Numbered from the stretch's first letter, positions 1-8,092 are shown. The stretch: 64,000 bases of DNA from Paracoccus alcaliphilus (GCF_028553725.1 NZ_CP067124.1:878001-942000), one strand, 5' to 3'. The notes: generated by a model from the letters alone, not told the origin. Numbers and translations are program-made.

Positions 1-26
1 AGTCACTTCATACACCCGAGGCCTGA

Positions 27-851
27 ATGAGCGAAGCAGAACAACGCGCCAATCCCCTGCCACACAGCACCGAGGATGTCGTCCGCGCCGAACAGGGTCC
101 CGATACGCCGCAGACGGCCTCGCCATCCTATCGTCTGGCCTTTACCGACCGCGATTTCCTGCTGCGAGAGGAGTTGCGCCCGGTGCGCCTGCAACTGGAG
201 CTGCTGAAGCCGCAGATGCTGATGGACGAGGCCGGGATCGAATCGACCGTGGTGATGTTCGGCGGCGCCCGCATCCCCGCGCCGGAACATGCGGCCGGGG
301 CACGCACGCCGGTGCTGGCGGATCTGTCGCGCTATTACGACGAGGCGCGGCGCTTTGCGCAGCAGATGACGCTGCGCTCGATGGAGACGGGCGGACGAGA
401 GCATGTGATCTGCACCGGCGGCGGCCCCGGCGTGATGGAGGCCGGCAATCTGGGCGCGCAAGAGGCGGGTGGCAAATCCATCGGCCTTGGCATCGTGCTG
501 CCGCACGAGCAGGCGCCGAATGTCTATGTGACGCCGGAGCTGTCGTTCAACTTCCATTATTTCGCGATCCGCAAGATGCATTTCCTGATGCGGGCGCGGG
601 CCATCGTGGTCTTTCCGGGCGGCTTCGGCACGCTGGACGAGTTGTTCGAGATGCTGACCCTGATCCAGACCCGCCGCATGAAGCCGGTCCCGATCCTGCT
701 GTTCGGCCGCGAATTCTGGGAACGGATCATCAACTGGCAGGCGTTGGCCGAGGCAGGCACGATCAGCGACAGCGATCTGAACCTGTTCCGCTATGCCGAA
801 ACCGCGGAAGAGGCGGTCGGAATCATCGACGGCTGGGGAAAGCCGGTCTGA
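27..851 (+). CDS. LOG-family protein (Rossmann-fold nucleotide-binding)
   Basis: This 274-residue protein belongs to the LOG / 'lysine decarboxylase-like' family, whose characterised members are cytokinin riboside 5'-monophosphate phosphoribohydrolases or nucleotide monophosphate N-glycosidases. The signature PGGFGTLDE lies near residues 197-205, and the glycine-rich CTGGGPGVMEAGN segment near 127-140 fits the nucleotide-binding loop. The roughly 75-residue N-terminal extension before the Rossmann fold puts it in the longer bacterial subgroup, not with the ~190-residue plant-type LOGs. The gene stands alone before an insertion sequence. The family is clear; the physiological substrate is not. 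Confidence 0.85.
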   Translation: MSEAEQRANPLPHSTEDVVRAEQGPDTPQTASPSYRLAFTDRDFLLREELRPVRLQLELLKPQMLMDEAGIESTVVMFGGARIPAPEHAAGARTPVLADLSRYYDEARRFAQQMTLRSMETGGREHVICTGGGPGVMEAGNLGAQEAGGKSIGLGIVLPHEQAPNVYVTPELSFNFHYFAIRKMHFLMRARAIVVFPGGFGTLDELFEMLTLIQTRRMKPVPILLFGREFWERIINWQALAEAGTISDSDLNLFRYAETAEEAVGIIDGWGKPV

Positions 852-907
852 GCGCTGGCGGTTTATTCAAGTCCATTGCGGTCATTAGTCGGCTCTGAAC
901 AACCGTG

Positions 908-2279
908 TCAGGCGGGCAATGCTTGCCTGTGAAGGGGCCTTTCGCGCCAGATGATTGCCGCAATCAGGTGGAGTAACAGGGCCCAAAGAGCCCTGGGATG
1001 GGCCAGGATAGCCCTGGGATGGGCCAGGATCTTGCGGATATTGTGGCCACAGGCACAGAGAACGGCGAAGACCGCGTCGCCAATGCGACCCTTCAGCGGG
1101 CATCTGGCAAGACGTCCGTCGCTCTTCATGTGACCGATTTCGGGTTCGATGGCGCTGCGTCGTTTCAGGAGCTTGGCCAGTAACGGCGTGATGCCGCGCC
1201 GCATGCCACTGATCAGGATCTTGGTGGTGCCCACGCCATGGCGCGGACGACGGCGAGATCGGGCACCTGGTCGGTCAGGATCGCGACCTGCTCCAGTGCA
1301 GGTGCCGGGGTTTGGCCATCATAAGGGTTGCCGGGAAAGCCGCGGGCGCCGACGACGAAACCTTCGTCGATGGTCGTGGCGAGGCTGACCCTGGTGCCGA
1401 ATTCGTAGCGCATCCGCGCCTTGCCCTTGGAGGTGCAATCGACCTCGGGCTCGTGCAGGGAGTAAATCTGGCCCTTGCTCTTCAGCCCCTGTTCCAGCAG
1501 GCGCCCGACCAGCCAGATCGTCTCCAAGACCCTGTCACGCAAGGCCCCCTCGGGAATGTCCTGCAAATGCCGGCGCAGGTCCCGGCGGACCCTGTCGGCA
1601 TAGCCCTTGAGCTGGCGCAGGGCCTTGCGCATGCGCTTGAACTGCCGGGCATGGGCATAACGCCCGACCTGGGCGGCGAAACGCGGGGCAAGCCGCGCGT
1701 AGCTCTGGCGCAACTCGATCCCGGCCTGCTTCGCCAGACCAACCAGCAGGGCCCGGGCCCGCTCGTAAAGCCAGGCATCCGTCGGATGGGCGATGTTTTT
1801 CTCCATCACGGTCGTATCGACTGCGATCCGCCTCAGGCTCTTGTCGGTGACCGCGCCAGAGGCCCGGCCCGCCTCGATCGTTCTGGTCCGCAGCCATTCC
1901 ACGCGTTCGGCGTGGCCTTGAACCAGTGGCGGCTCACGCCTCACTCACCGATCCTCTTGCGCCAGCGAGTCAGCGAGGACGGGTCGATCGGTGGGTGGTG
2001 CTGGAAGAAGGTCTCGCCGGTGAAGTGCTGGTAGCAGGGATTTTCAATCCACCGGGCGACGACCGCCTCGTCCGACAGCTTGAAGGCATGCTGGAGATAT
2101 ATCAGCCCCGCGACCAGTCGCGGCGACGTCGCCGGGCGCCCTTGATGCGAGGGAAAGAAACTCACCCATTCCCGCACGAAGAAATCCCAGTCGATCAGCG
2201 TCGCGAGCTTCACCAGATCATGGCGAGCGTCGATCATGTCGACCAGCCTCGGGCGGAGCAGATCATCTTGTTCGGGCAC
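908..2279 (-). pseudogene. IS5-family transposase, multiply disrupted
   Basis: Three minus-strand pieces together cover an IS5-family DDE transposase: an N-terminal DUF772-like part (1941-2279), a central part (1213-1944) and a C-terminal part (908-1234). Compared with copy 2, the initiator ATG has become AGG, leaving only an internal GTG. A short deletion near 1235-1250 removes the VDRGYRGHG segment that carries a catalytic Asp and shifts the frame. The C-terminus also has a 21-bp duplication. The first junction (GAG-TGA overlapping a GTG) is the same as in copy 2, so it is an inherited trait, while the other lesions are specific to this copy. It cannot encode an active enzyme. Confidence 0.85.
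989..1030. repeat. Tandem 21-bp duplication
   Basis: Two exact adjacent copies of a 21-bp unit (989-1009 and 1010-1030) lie inside the dead transposase and duplicate seven codons in frame (LAHPRAI read on the minus strand). Copy 2 of the element has a single unit here, so this is a local slippage duplication after divergence. Confidence 0.9.
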
Positions 2280-2325
2280 GCGGGAATGGGGCTTCCTCTC
2301 GGGAATGCGGGCGTCGGAAAATTAT

Positions 2326-2372
2326 ATAAGTATACTTATTGATAGTATGCATCCTAATATGCTATGAGTACT
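2326..2372 (+). promoter_or_regulatory. mobA promoter region with palindrome and putative MarR-type operator
   Basis: This AT-rich stretch in otherwise GC-rich DNA lies directly before mobA. It contains a perfect 14-bp palindrome ATAAGTATACTTAT (2326-2339), then TAGTATGC (2343-2350), AATAT (2356-2360) and TGAGTAC (2365-2371). The last three blocks recur in the same order, with spacing differing by 1 nt, before the MarR gene (4451-4478). Sharing between a target promoter and the regulator's own promoter suggests an operator. MobR, a MarR-family protein, controls mobA in Comamonas testosteroni. The assignment here is inference. Confidence 0.5.
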
Positions 2373-2398
2373 GAGAATGTTTTCCGGGGAGGATTCTG

Positions 2399-3858
2399 AT
2401 GCAATTTTACCTGAACGGCTTTCGCACGGGCGACCCCGACGTGCTTGAAGCATGCCCACCGACTGGCAGCGCAAGCGACGTCGATGTGCTGATCGTCGGC
2501 TGCGGCCCGGCCGGTCTGACGCTGGCGGCGCAACTGGTGGCCTTTCCCGAGATCCGAATCCGCATCATCGAACAGAAACCGGGTCCGTTGGTACTTGGGC
2601 AGGCCGACGGCATCGCCTGCCGCACGATGGAGATGTTCAATGCTTTCGGTTTTGCCGATCGTGTGGCGCGCGAGGCCTATTGGGTCAATGAAACCACCTT
2701 CTGGAAGCCAGGCGAGGACCGCCAGATCGTTCGCCATGGCCGTATTCCCGACACCGAGGAAGGACTGTCTGAATTCCCGCATGTCATCCTCAATCAGGCT
2801 CGGGTGCATGATTTTTATCTGGAACGGATGCGTAACGCCCCCGGCCGGCTTGCTCCGGATTACAACACTCGCATCGTCGGCCTGACCGTGCCCGAGGATC
2901 CTGCGGCCCCCATCACCGTCCGGTTGCAACCGATAAACGCAACCGGCGAGGATCGCGTCGATACCGTCCGTGCCCGCTATGTCGTCGGTTGCGACGGTGC
3001 CCGCAGCGTTGTACGCCACGCCATCGGCCGCGAACTGTCAGGCGATTCCGCCAATCAGGCTTGGGGGGTGATGGATATCCTCGCCTATACCGACGTCCCG
3101 GATATCCGCCTGAAAAGCGCGATCCATTCTGCCGATCAGGGCAATATCCTGATCATTCCGCGCGAGGGTGGCTATCTGGTCCGGCTCTATGTCGAACTGG
3201 ACAAGTTTGCGGCAGATGAGCGGGTTGCCTCGAAGAACATCACCATCGAGCAACTTGTCGCCGCGGCCCAACGCATCCTACACCCATATAAGCTGGACGT
3301 GAAACGGGTAGCTTGGTGGTCAGTCTACGAGATCGGCCAGCGCCTGAGCGACAAGTTCGACGATGTGCCGATGGGGCTGGAAGCCCATCGGCAGCCGCGT
3401 GTGTTCATCGCAGGTGATGCCTGTCACACCCACAGTCCCAAGGCGGGTCAGGGCATGAACGTCTCGATGCAGGACACATTCAACCTGGGCTGGAAGCTGG
3501 CCTTGGTCCTGCGAGGGCTGGCACCCGCCCAACTGCTGCACAGCTATTCGGTCGAACGTCAGGCCATCGCTCAGGAGTTGATCGATTTTGACCGAGAGTT
3601 CGCCAAGATGTTCAGCGCGAAACCCAAGACCGTAAAGGACGATGACGGTGTGGACCCGGTCGAGTTCCAGCAATATTTCCTCAAGCGGGGTCGTTTTACG
3701 GCGGCACGGCGACGCGATATACGCACTCGGCGCTGACCGGGGACGGAGCGCATCAGGCGCTGGCCTCGGGGCTGGTGATCGGGATGTCGGATCTTCTCGC
3801 TGTGGACGATGCAAGCGAGGAAGTCATTATTGCCCGGGGTGATGTTCCCGCCGCGTGA
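2399..3858 (+). pseudogene. mobA: 3-hydroxybenzoate 4-monooxygenase, frameshifted and C-terminally truncated
   Basis: The first 435 or so residues closely resemble MobA, the FAD-dependent 3-hydroxybenzoate 4-hydroxylase (about 640 residues when intact) that makes protocatechuate. Visible are the N-terminal FAD GxGxxG site (VGCGPAGLTLAAQ, near 34-46), the DG motif (VVGCDGARS, near 195) and the GD motif (VFIAGDACHTHSPKAGQG, near 333-351). A good ribosome-binding site (GGGGAGG) precedes the ATG. Near 3701-3706 the frame is lost by what looks like deletion of one G. The +1 frame continues the homology (GTATRYTHSALTGDGAHQALASGLVIGM) to about 3787 and then runs into unrelated sequence, stopping at 3858. 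The C-terminal thioredoxin-like domain is absent. The frameshift and truncation should leave it inactive. Confidence 0.85.
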
Positions 3859-4194
3859 CTTGCATCCTATGCGGGCAACCTCCAGCTTGTGTTCGACCCA
3901 GGGATTCCGCATCGCCCCTTATACGGCGCGGACGGCAATGTTGTCCGGATCGATGGAATGGCATCACCCGGATCCATTCGGCTGCATGATCGCGGTGACC
4001 GCCATCGAGATGGCTTGTCTGCTGGTCTCGAAGAACGCACCCTTCGATGGGTTCGATGGGTTCGATGGGTTCGATGGGTTCGATGGGTTCGATGGGTTCG
4101 ATGGGTTCGATGGGTTCGATGGGTTCGATGGCGAAGATCGAGGTTGGTAGTCACCAGATGCGGCCCCAGCATTGAAGATTTCCTCGACAGTTGC
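3859..4194. other. Unassigned stretch between mobA remnant and membrane fragment
   Basis: No gene could be supported here. Open frames on both strands run through a 9-bp tandem repeat and encode low-complexity (FDG)n, (RWV)n or (RTH)n peptides, which are repeat artefacts. The segment before the repeat (3860-4040) may be debris of another gene, but I do not recognise it in any frame. Confidence 0.6.
4043..4131. repeat. 9-bp tandem repeat (TTCGATGGG), about 9.9 copies
   Basis: Nine perfect units of TTCGATGGG (4043-4123) are followed by an 8-nt partial unit. There is no internal variation, which indicates recent or ongoing slippage. Because the unit is a multiple of three, copy-number change would not shift any reading frame. 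Confidence 0.95.
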
Positions 4195-4377
4195 TCAGCG
4201 GGGCAGGCGCAACGTCAGCAAGATACCCATCAACGCCAGCGCTGCCAGTACCAACAGGATCGCCTGTATCGACAGGCCCGCCGCAATCAGCAGGCCGCCG
4301 ATCAGCGGCCCGGCGATTCCGACACCCCAGGCAATGGTCTTGCGCCGGCGTTGTTCCATATCCTGATGTTCCGTCAT
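4195..4377 (-). CDS. Small two-helix membrane protein, possible transporter C-terminal remnant
   Basis: This 60-residue ORF starts at MTEHQDMEQRRRK and is preceded by a good AGGAGAG ribosome-binding site. A charged N-terminus of about 13 residues is followed by two hydrophobic helices (roughly 15-34 and 37-57) ending in RLPR. The GVGIAGPLIGGLLIAAG stretch resembles the end of a major-facilitator transporter, such as the aromatic-acid/H+ symporters that accompany hydroxybenzoate genes. The likeliest reading is a deletion remnant of a transporter gene that kept its start region and lost the middle. It is divergent from the MarR gene. Confidence 0.4.
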   Translation of the reverse strand: MTEHQDMEQRRRKTIAWGVGIAGPLIGGLLIAAGLSIQAILLVLAALALMGILLTLRLPR

Positions 4378-4450
4378 GCTCTCCTGTTCCTCCCGCAGAC
4401 GTTTTGCCGACACCACCAGACCGACCAGGCTTGGCGCCTGCGACCATATG

Positions 4451-4478
4451 TAGTATGCTTTCAATATAAAGTGAGTAC
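4451..4478. promoter_or_regulatory. Putative MarR-type operator before the regulator gene
   Basis: TAGTATGC (4451-4458), CAATAT (4462-4467) and GTGAGTAC (4471-4478) match the order and near-spacing of blocks before mobA (2343-2371). The site lies between the divergent small membrane ORF and the MarR gene, where it could control both. Confidence 0.5.
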
Positions 4479-4529
4479 ACTTCCCACTCACTGCTTGAGT
4501 GACCTGCCCCGCTCACGCTAGGAAACGTC

Positions 4530-4997
4530 ATGAGCAACCTCTACACCCTTCCCGGCCATCTGATCCGCAGGCTGCAACAGATTGCAGTCTCGCTTTTCGC
4601 CGCGCGGATGAGCGAGGCCGGGCTGGATCTGACGCCTGTGCAATATGCCGCAATGGTGACAGTGCAGGACAATCCCGACATTGATCAGGCGACGCTGGCC
4701 GGCCTGATTGCCTATGACCGCGTGACCATCGGCGGCGTGGTGGATCGGCTGGTCGCCAAGGATTTGATCCGGCGCGAGATCAGCCCACGCGACCGCCGTG
4801 CGCGCGTCCTGAGTCTGACCGACGAAGGCGTCCGCGTTATCGAGCGTGCCATTCCTTGGGTCGATCGGGTGCAGGCCGATATCATCGAGGGATTGACCGA
4901 TGACGAACGCCAGACCTTTTCAAGCTTGCTGGTGAAGCTGACAGAGACCGGCAATCAACGCAGCCGTGCGCCGCTAAAAGACCTGCGGCAAAACTGA
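4530..4997 (+). CDS. MarR-family transcriptional regulator (MobR-like by context)
   Basis: This 155-residue protein is a typical MarR repressor: an N-terminal dimerisation helix, a winged helix-turn-helix around residues 45-100 (DQATLAGLIAYDRVTIGGVVDRLVAKDLI), the wing motif SPRDRRARVLSLTDEG (about 85-100), and a C-terminal dimerisation helix. MarR proteins usually bind aromatic ligands and release operator DNA. Its place beside mobA, and operator-like sequence shared by both promoters, suggest it is the equivalent of MobR, the 3-hydroxybenzoate-responsive regulator known in Comamonas. It appears intact although its presumed target is broken. An IS3 remnant follows it. Confidence 0.8.
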   Translation: MSNLYTLPGHLIRRLQQIAVSLFAARMSEAGLDLTPVQYAAMVTVQDNPDIDQATLAGLIAYDRVTIGGVVDRLVAKDLIRREISPRDRRARVLSLTDEGVRVIERAIPWVDRVQADIIEGLTDDERQTFSSLLVKLTETGNQRSRAPLKDLRQN

Positions 4998-5033
4998 GTT
5001 GATTGAGGTGCTGTCGGTTTTGTGGACAGCAGG

Positions 5034-5345
5034 TTAAGCCCACAAGGCGCGGGCTTCGAACTGCATGGGGCTGATGTAGCCCAGTTTTGAGTGCCGCCGC
5101 GGGTTGTGGAATCGCTCGATGTAATCGAAGACGTCAGCACGCGCTTCACTGCGGGTGCGGCAGACCTTGCTGGCCGTCCGTTCGGCCTTCAGCGTTGAGA
5201 AGAAGTTCTCCATTGCCCCGGCGCCCGGACCGCGCCCTGAAGACATTGAGCCGCATCAGCCGTTCGATCCGCTGAAGCCCGCAGGCAAGCCCTTCCTCGA
5301 GAACATCGCGCCAGACGCGGCGTGCGCTAGGGGTCCGCTTCGGTC
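5034..5345 (-). pseudogene. IS3-family transposase OrfB remnant with internal deletion
   Basis: On the minus strand, 5034-5226 encodes the C-terminal end of an IS3-family integrase-type transposase (MENFFSTLKAERT, then FDYIERFHNPRRHSKLGY). Immediately upstream, about 5227-5345 encodes a typical N-terminal HTH_21 segment (ARRVWRDVLEEG, then LQRIERLMRLNVFRAR). The middle, including most of the DDE core, is missing, so the two ends are joined directly. An element end may lie near 4998-5030. The remnant is inert. Confidence 0.75.
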
Positions 5346-5387
5346 AGCCACCCGTCGGGGATCAGGGTTGCGGGGCCCGGTGCTTAT

Positions 5388-5418
5388 GTGTCGGAACGGT
5401 GCTCAGCCGTTCCGACAC
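5388..5418. other. Perfect 12-bp inverted repeat with 7-nt loop
   Basis: GTGTCGGAACGG (5388-5399) and its exact complement (5407-5418) flank TGCTCAG. There is no T-run on either side, so it is not a standard terminator. It lies between the IS3 remnant and the cupin gene, and may be fused ends of a lost element or a 3' RNA structure. Confidence 0.7.
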
Positions 5419-5542
5419 GTCTTCCCTGATGCGATAATGCAGGCGCAATTCAGGTTCTCGGGTTCGATCGTCAGCTACGGGCATCCGCCCGAACAGTCGC
5501 CTTGATCGGGGCAATGCATATCAAGCCTGATTCCGTTCGAAA

Positions 5543-6706
5543 TCAAACGGCATACAGATCCTTCACCTTCTGCGGCAGAAGCGCAAGCGGCGCGACATAG
5601 CCGTCGGGATCGATCGCGAATCCAAGCTTTGCGGCTGCTTGAAGGATCTCTTCGGACCACTGGATCCGCTTCTTGTGGTCGCCTGGGGTCATGAGAATGA
5701 ACTCTGCGGCCTGGCTGCCCGTATTGCGGATGGAGCGCCAGGTATCAGCGGGAAAGGAATAGAGATCCTGCTCTTCGATCGTCTGCACCACTTCGCTTTC
5801 GCCCTGATTCTGGCTGATTTCGACCGCGCCGGACAAGACGACGATCACCTGTTTTTCACGCAGAAGGTGTTTCCCGATCGAGCCGCCTGCAGGAATTTTG
5901 CCCCATTCGATCGACATGCCGTGGGGGTTTGTGATCTGCGGGACATGCTCGCGATCCTGGGTCATGCCATAACCCAGGACGGGCGCAAGCTCACCCCCAT
6001 GGCCAGGAATGCAGCTGTCCAGCAAGGCAGCGCCCGAGAAGACCCTGGAATCACGGCGCACCACCCTTTTGGACATCTCCTCGACGGTATATTTGCGCAG
6101 GCTGTCGATCTGCTCCCGCGTCATCGGCTCGATCAATTCCGATTCTGCCGGTTTCGGCTGCCCCTGCTGGGTATCGACCAGCAGATTGTCACGGGTAAGG
6201 TAAAGGCCATGCTCTGCAGCCACCTCGAGAATATGGGGATGCCACAGAATCCCGCCCGTGTCGTCGCCTCCAAGCGCGGTGAAGATCCAGCCATCATCAT
6301 CGCCGATATTCGAGAAACCGCGGAAAATCCAGGTGGGTATGCTGACGACATCGCCGGCGGTGCAGACCACCCGTCCGTCCTTGCCGTCCGCGCCCCAGCG
6401 GAATACCCATTTTCCTTTGTAAATCATGAAGACTTCGGCAGTATAATGGACATGCAGGTTGTTGGTAATTCCCGCCGGCATGGCCGCCACGCCCAGGCTG
6501 AAGCCATGCGGTTCTGACAGGCTGACCTTCTGATCCTTTGATTGCGTCACGCCAGGACCGATAAGGGAATAGTTTTCCTTGAGATGCGAGCCGGGCATCT
6601 TGCAATCGATGAAGGCGACGCGCTCGGCCACCATATCCTTGCGACGAACCAGCCGGCGCAGGCTTTCCTCGTTGGAGACCTCTACGGCTGACAGGGAATA
6701 TTCCAT
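5543..6706 (-). CDS. Bicupin protein (two cupin domains), catabolic enzyme of unknown substrate
   Basis: The start was placed at MEYSLSAVEV, giving 387 residues, because AAGGAG lies 8 nt before this ATG. The N-terminal cupin has a complete motif 1, HVHYTAEVFMIYKG (near 84-97), fitting HXH-X3-E-X6-G with metal ligands intact. The second cupin (about 270-350, IPAGGSIGKHLLREKQ) keeps only one His, so probably only the first domain binds metal. The overall layout resembles quercetinase-like or gentisate-dioxygenase-like bicupins, but I cannot assign a substrate. It is transcribed divergently from a LacI-family regulator across a 305-bp gap that contains a perfect 12-bp palindrome, so LacI control is likely. 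Confidence 0.75.
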   Translation of the reverse strand: MEYSLSAVEVSNEESLRRLVRRKDMVAERVAFIDCKMPGSHLKENYSLIGPGVTQSKDQKVSLSEPHGFSLGVAAMPAGITNNLHVHYTAEVFMIYKGKWVFRWGADGKDGRVVCTAGDVVSIPTWIFRGFSNIGDDDGWIFTALGGDDTGGILWHPHILEVAAEHGLYLTRDNLLVDTQQGQPKPAESELIEPMTREQIDSLRKYTVEEMSKRVVRRDSRVFSGAALLDSCIPGHGGELAPVLGYGMTQDREHVPQITNPHGMSIEWGKIPAGGSIGKHLLREKQVIVVLSGAVEISQNQGESEVVQTIEEQDLYSFPADTWRSIRNTGSQAAEFILMTPGDHKKRIQWSEEILQAAAKLGFAIDPDGYVAPLALLPQKVKDLYAV

Positions 6707-6859
6707 CGTTTGATCGCTCCTTCTTGATACGACATTCGCGCAGGGACGAGATGCCCCCGCAGCAGGACAGGCATTGCTTGCGATCCATCGCCGCTTGTCC
6801 CCGTGGAAGACAGGATCCGGGACGACACGCCTCACGCCCGCTGCGGTACAACTCGCTAT

Positions 6860-6871
6860 GCATTCGAATGC
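6860..6871. promoter_or_regulatory. Candidate LacI-family operator (12-bp palindrome)
   Basis: GCATTCGAATGC is a perfect palindrome with a central CG, the hallmark of LacI-family operators. It sits in the 305-bp gap (6707-7011) between the divergent bicupin and lacI-type genes. No other strong feature was seen in that gap. Confidence 0.5.
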
Positions 6872-7011
6872 GGGCAAGACTTTTCTGGCGCGAGATCCCG
6901 ATGTATCTTCCTTCGGGTCCGGGCGTGGACACTCCTGCGGCCGTTAAATACTCTTCTCTGCCGAGGCGGGGGCAGATATGTTCCAGGCGATCCGAGTACG
7001 GAGACGGAAAG

Positions 7012-8037
7012 ATGAATGAGCCTTCGACTATCCGCCCAAGGAGGATCACGTCCTATGACGTGGCGCGTGCCGCCGGGGTCTCGCAATCCACGGTTTCCCG
7101 GTGCTTCAAGGATGATACCAAGATCTCGCCCAAGACCCGGGATCATATCCTTCGCATCGCCCAGGAGATGGGCTATACTCGCAACGCGCTCGCGCGCTCT
7201 CTCATCACCCAGCGCTCGAACATGGTCGGCGTGATCGCGACGGCCTTCACCATCCGCAACAACCCGGAATTGATCTATGCGGTGGGCGATGCCCTGCAGA
7301 ACGCGGGGAACAGCCTGTTCCTCATGGTGATCAAGGACGACGATTCGATCGGCGCATCGCTGCAGAAGGCCGTCGAATATCCGCTGGACGGACTGATCTG
7401 CTGCGCGCAGATGCCGCCGAACTGGATCGAGCAATTCGCGACGCGCGGCGTCCCGCTGGTATTCTTCAACAGGGTCGTCGAAACAACCATCGCGGATTGC
7501 ATCGCGCTTGACCACGCCACTGCCGGGCGGCGGATCGCCGATGCACTTTTCGAAGCCGGACACCGCTCTTTCGTCTGCATCAGAGGGCCCGACCGCGCGC
7601 CGGTCAGCCAATTGCGGGTCGAGGCCTTTCAGAATCGCCTGCACAGCCTCGGGATCGGAACCATTCCGACATTGAGCACGGATTTTTCCTATGCCGAGGG
7701 ACGGCGCTGCTTCCTGGACCTCATGGCCACAACGGACCGCCCCGACGCGGTATTCTGCGCGAATGACCAGTTGGGTTTCGGTGTTCTTGACGCCTGCCGC
7801 TTCGATCTGGGCTGGCATGTCCCGGACGATATTTCGGTTATCGGGTTCGACGACATCGCCGAAGCCGGAAGGCCCAGCTATGCGTTGACCACGGTGCGAC
7901 AGCCCATCGTGGACATGGCGGAGACCGCCGTCTCGATGCTGCTGGAGCGCATGGAGGAACCCGATCTGGAAGCCCGCCGCATCCTGGTGCAGGGCGAGCT
8001 TATCCGCAGAAGCTCGGCACGGCTGGCCGGAACCTGA
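7012..8037 (+). CDS. LacI-family transcriptional regulator
   Basis: The chosen start (MNEPSTIRPRR) gives 341 residues, normal for LacI/GalR proteins; the open frame extends upstream but without domain content. The N-terminal helix-turn-helix is clear (SYDVARAAGVSQSTVSRCFKDD, near 13-34), followed by a hinge (GYTRNALARSLITQRSNMVGV) and a periplasmic-binding-protein-like effector domain ending in the typical ISVIGFDDI and LTTVRQP segments. It probably represses the divergent bicupin gene. The effector is likely a sugar or sugar-acid-like compound, judging from the aldolase and SMP-30 genes nearby, but that is inference. Confidence 0.9.
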   Translation: MNEPSTIRPRRITSYDVARAAGVSQSTVSRCFKDDTKISPKTRDHILRIAQEMGYTRNALARSLITQRSNMVGVIATAFTIRNNPELIYAVGDALQNAGNSLFLMVIKDDDSIGASLQKAVEYPLDGLICCAQMPPNWIEQFATRGVPLVFFNRVVETTIADCIALDHATAGRRIADALFEAGHRSFVCIRGPDRAPVSQLRVEAFQNRLHSLGIGTIPTLSTDFSYAEGRRCFLDLMATTDRPDAVFCANDQLGFGVLDACRFDLGWHVPDDISVIGFDDIAEAGRPSYALTTVRQPIVDMAETAVSMLLERMEEPDLEARRILVQGELIRRSSARLAGT

Positions 8038-8092
8038 CCACCGGGGCGCAACGGGTTTCCGATCCGCGCCGGACCGTCGCAAGCAGGCCGCG

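Larger units (their letters stand above)
889..2300 (-). mobile_element. IS5-family insertion sequence, copy 1 (inactive)
   Basis: This is an IS5-family element whose transposase reads on the minus strand, related to a second copy at about 27910-29330. The left edge is placed where both copies share a TCGGYTCTGAACAAC sequence (889-903 here). The right edge is approximate, near the lost transposase start; I could not define terminal inverted repeats or a target duplication. Copies 1 and 2 are clearly diverged along most of their length but share one perfectly identical 77-nt block (1891-1967). Confidence 0.75.

Noticed and set aside
3889..4521. ORF encoding (RWV)n and the overlapping (FDG)n ORF
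   Set aside because: The peptides are simply readings of the 9-bp tandem repeat, and neither flank has recognisable domain content.
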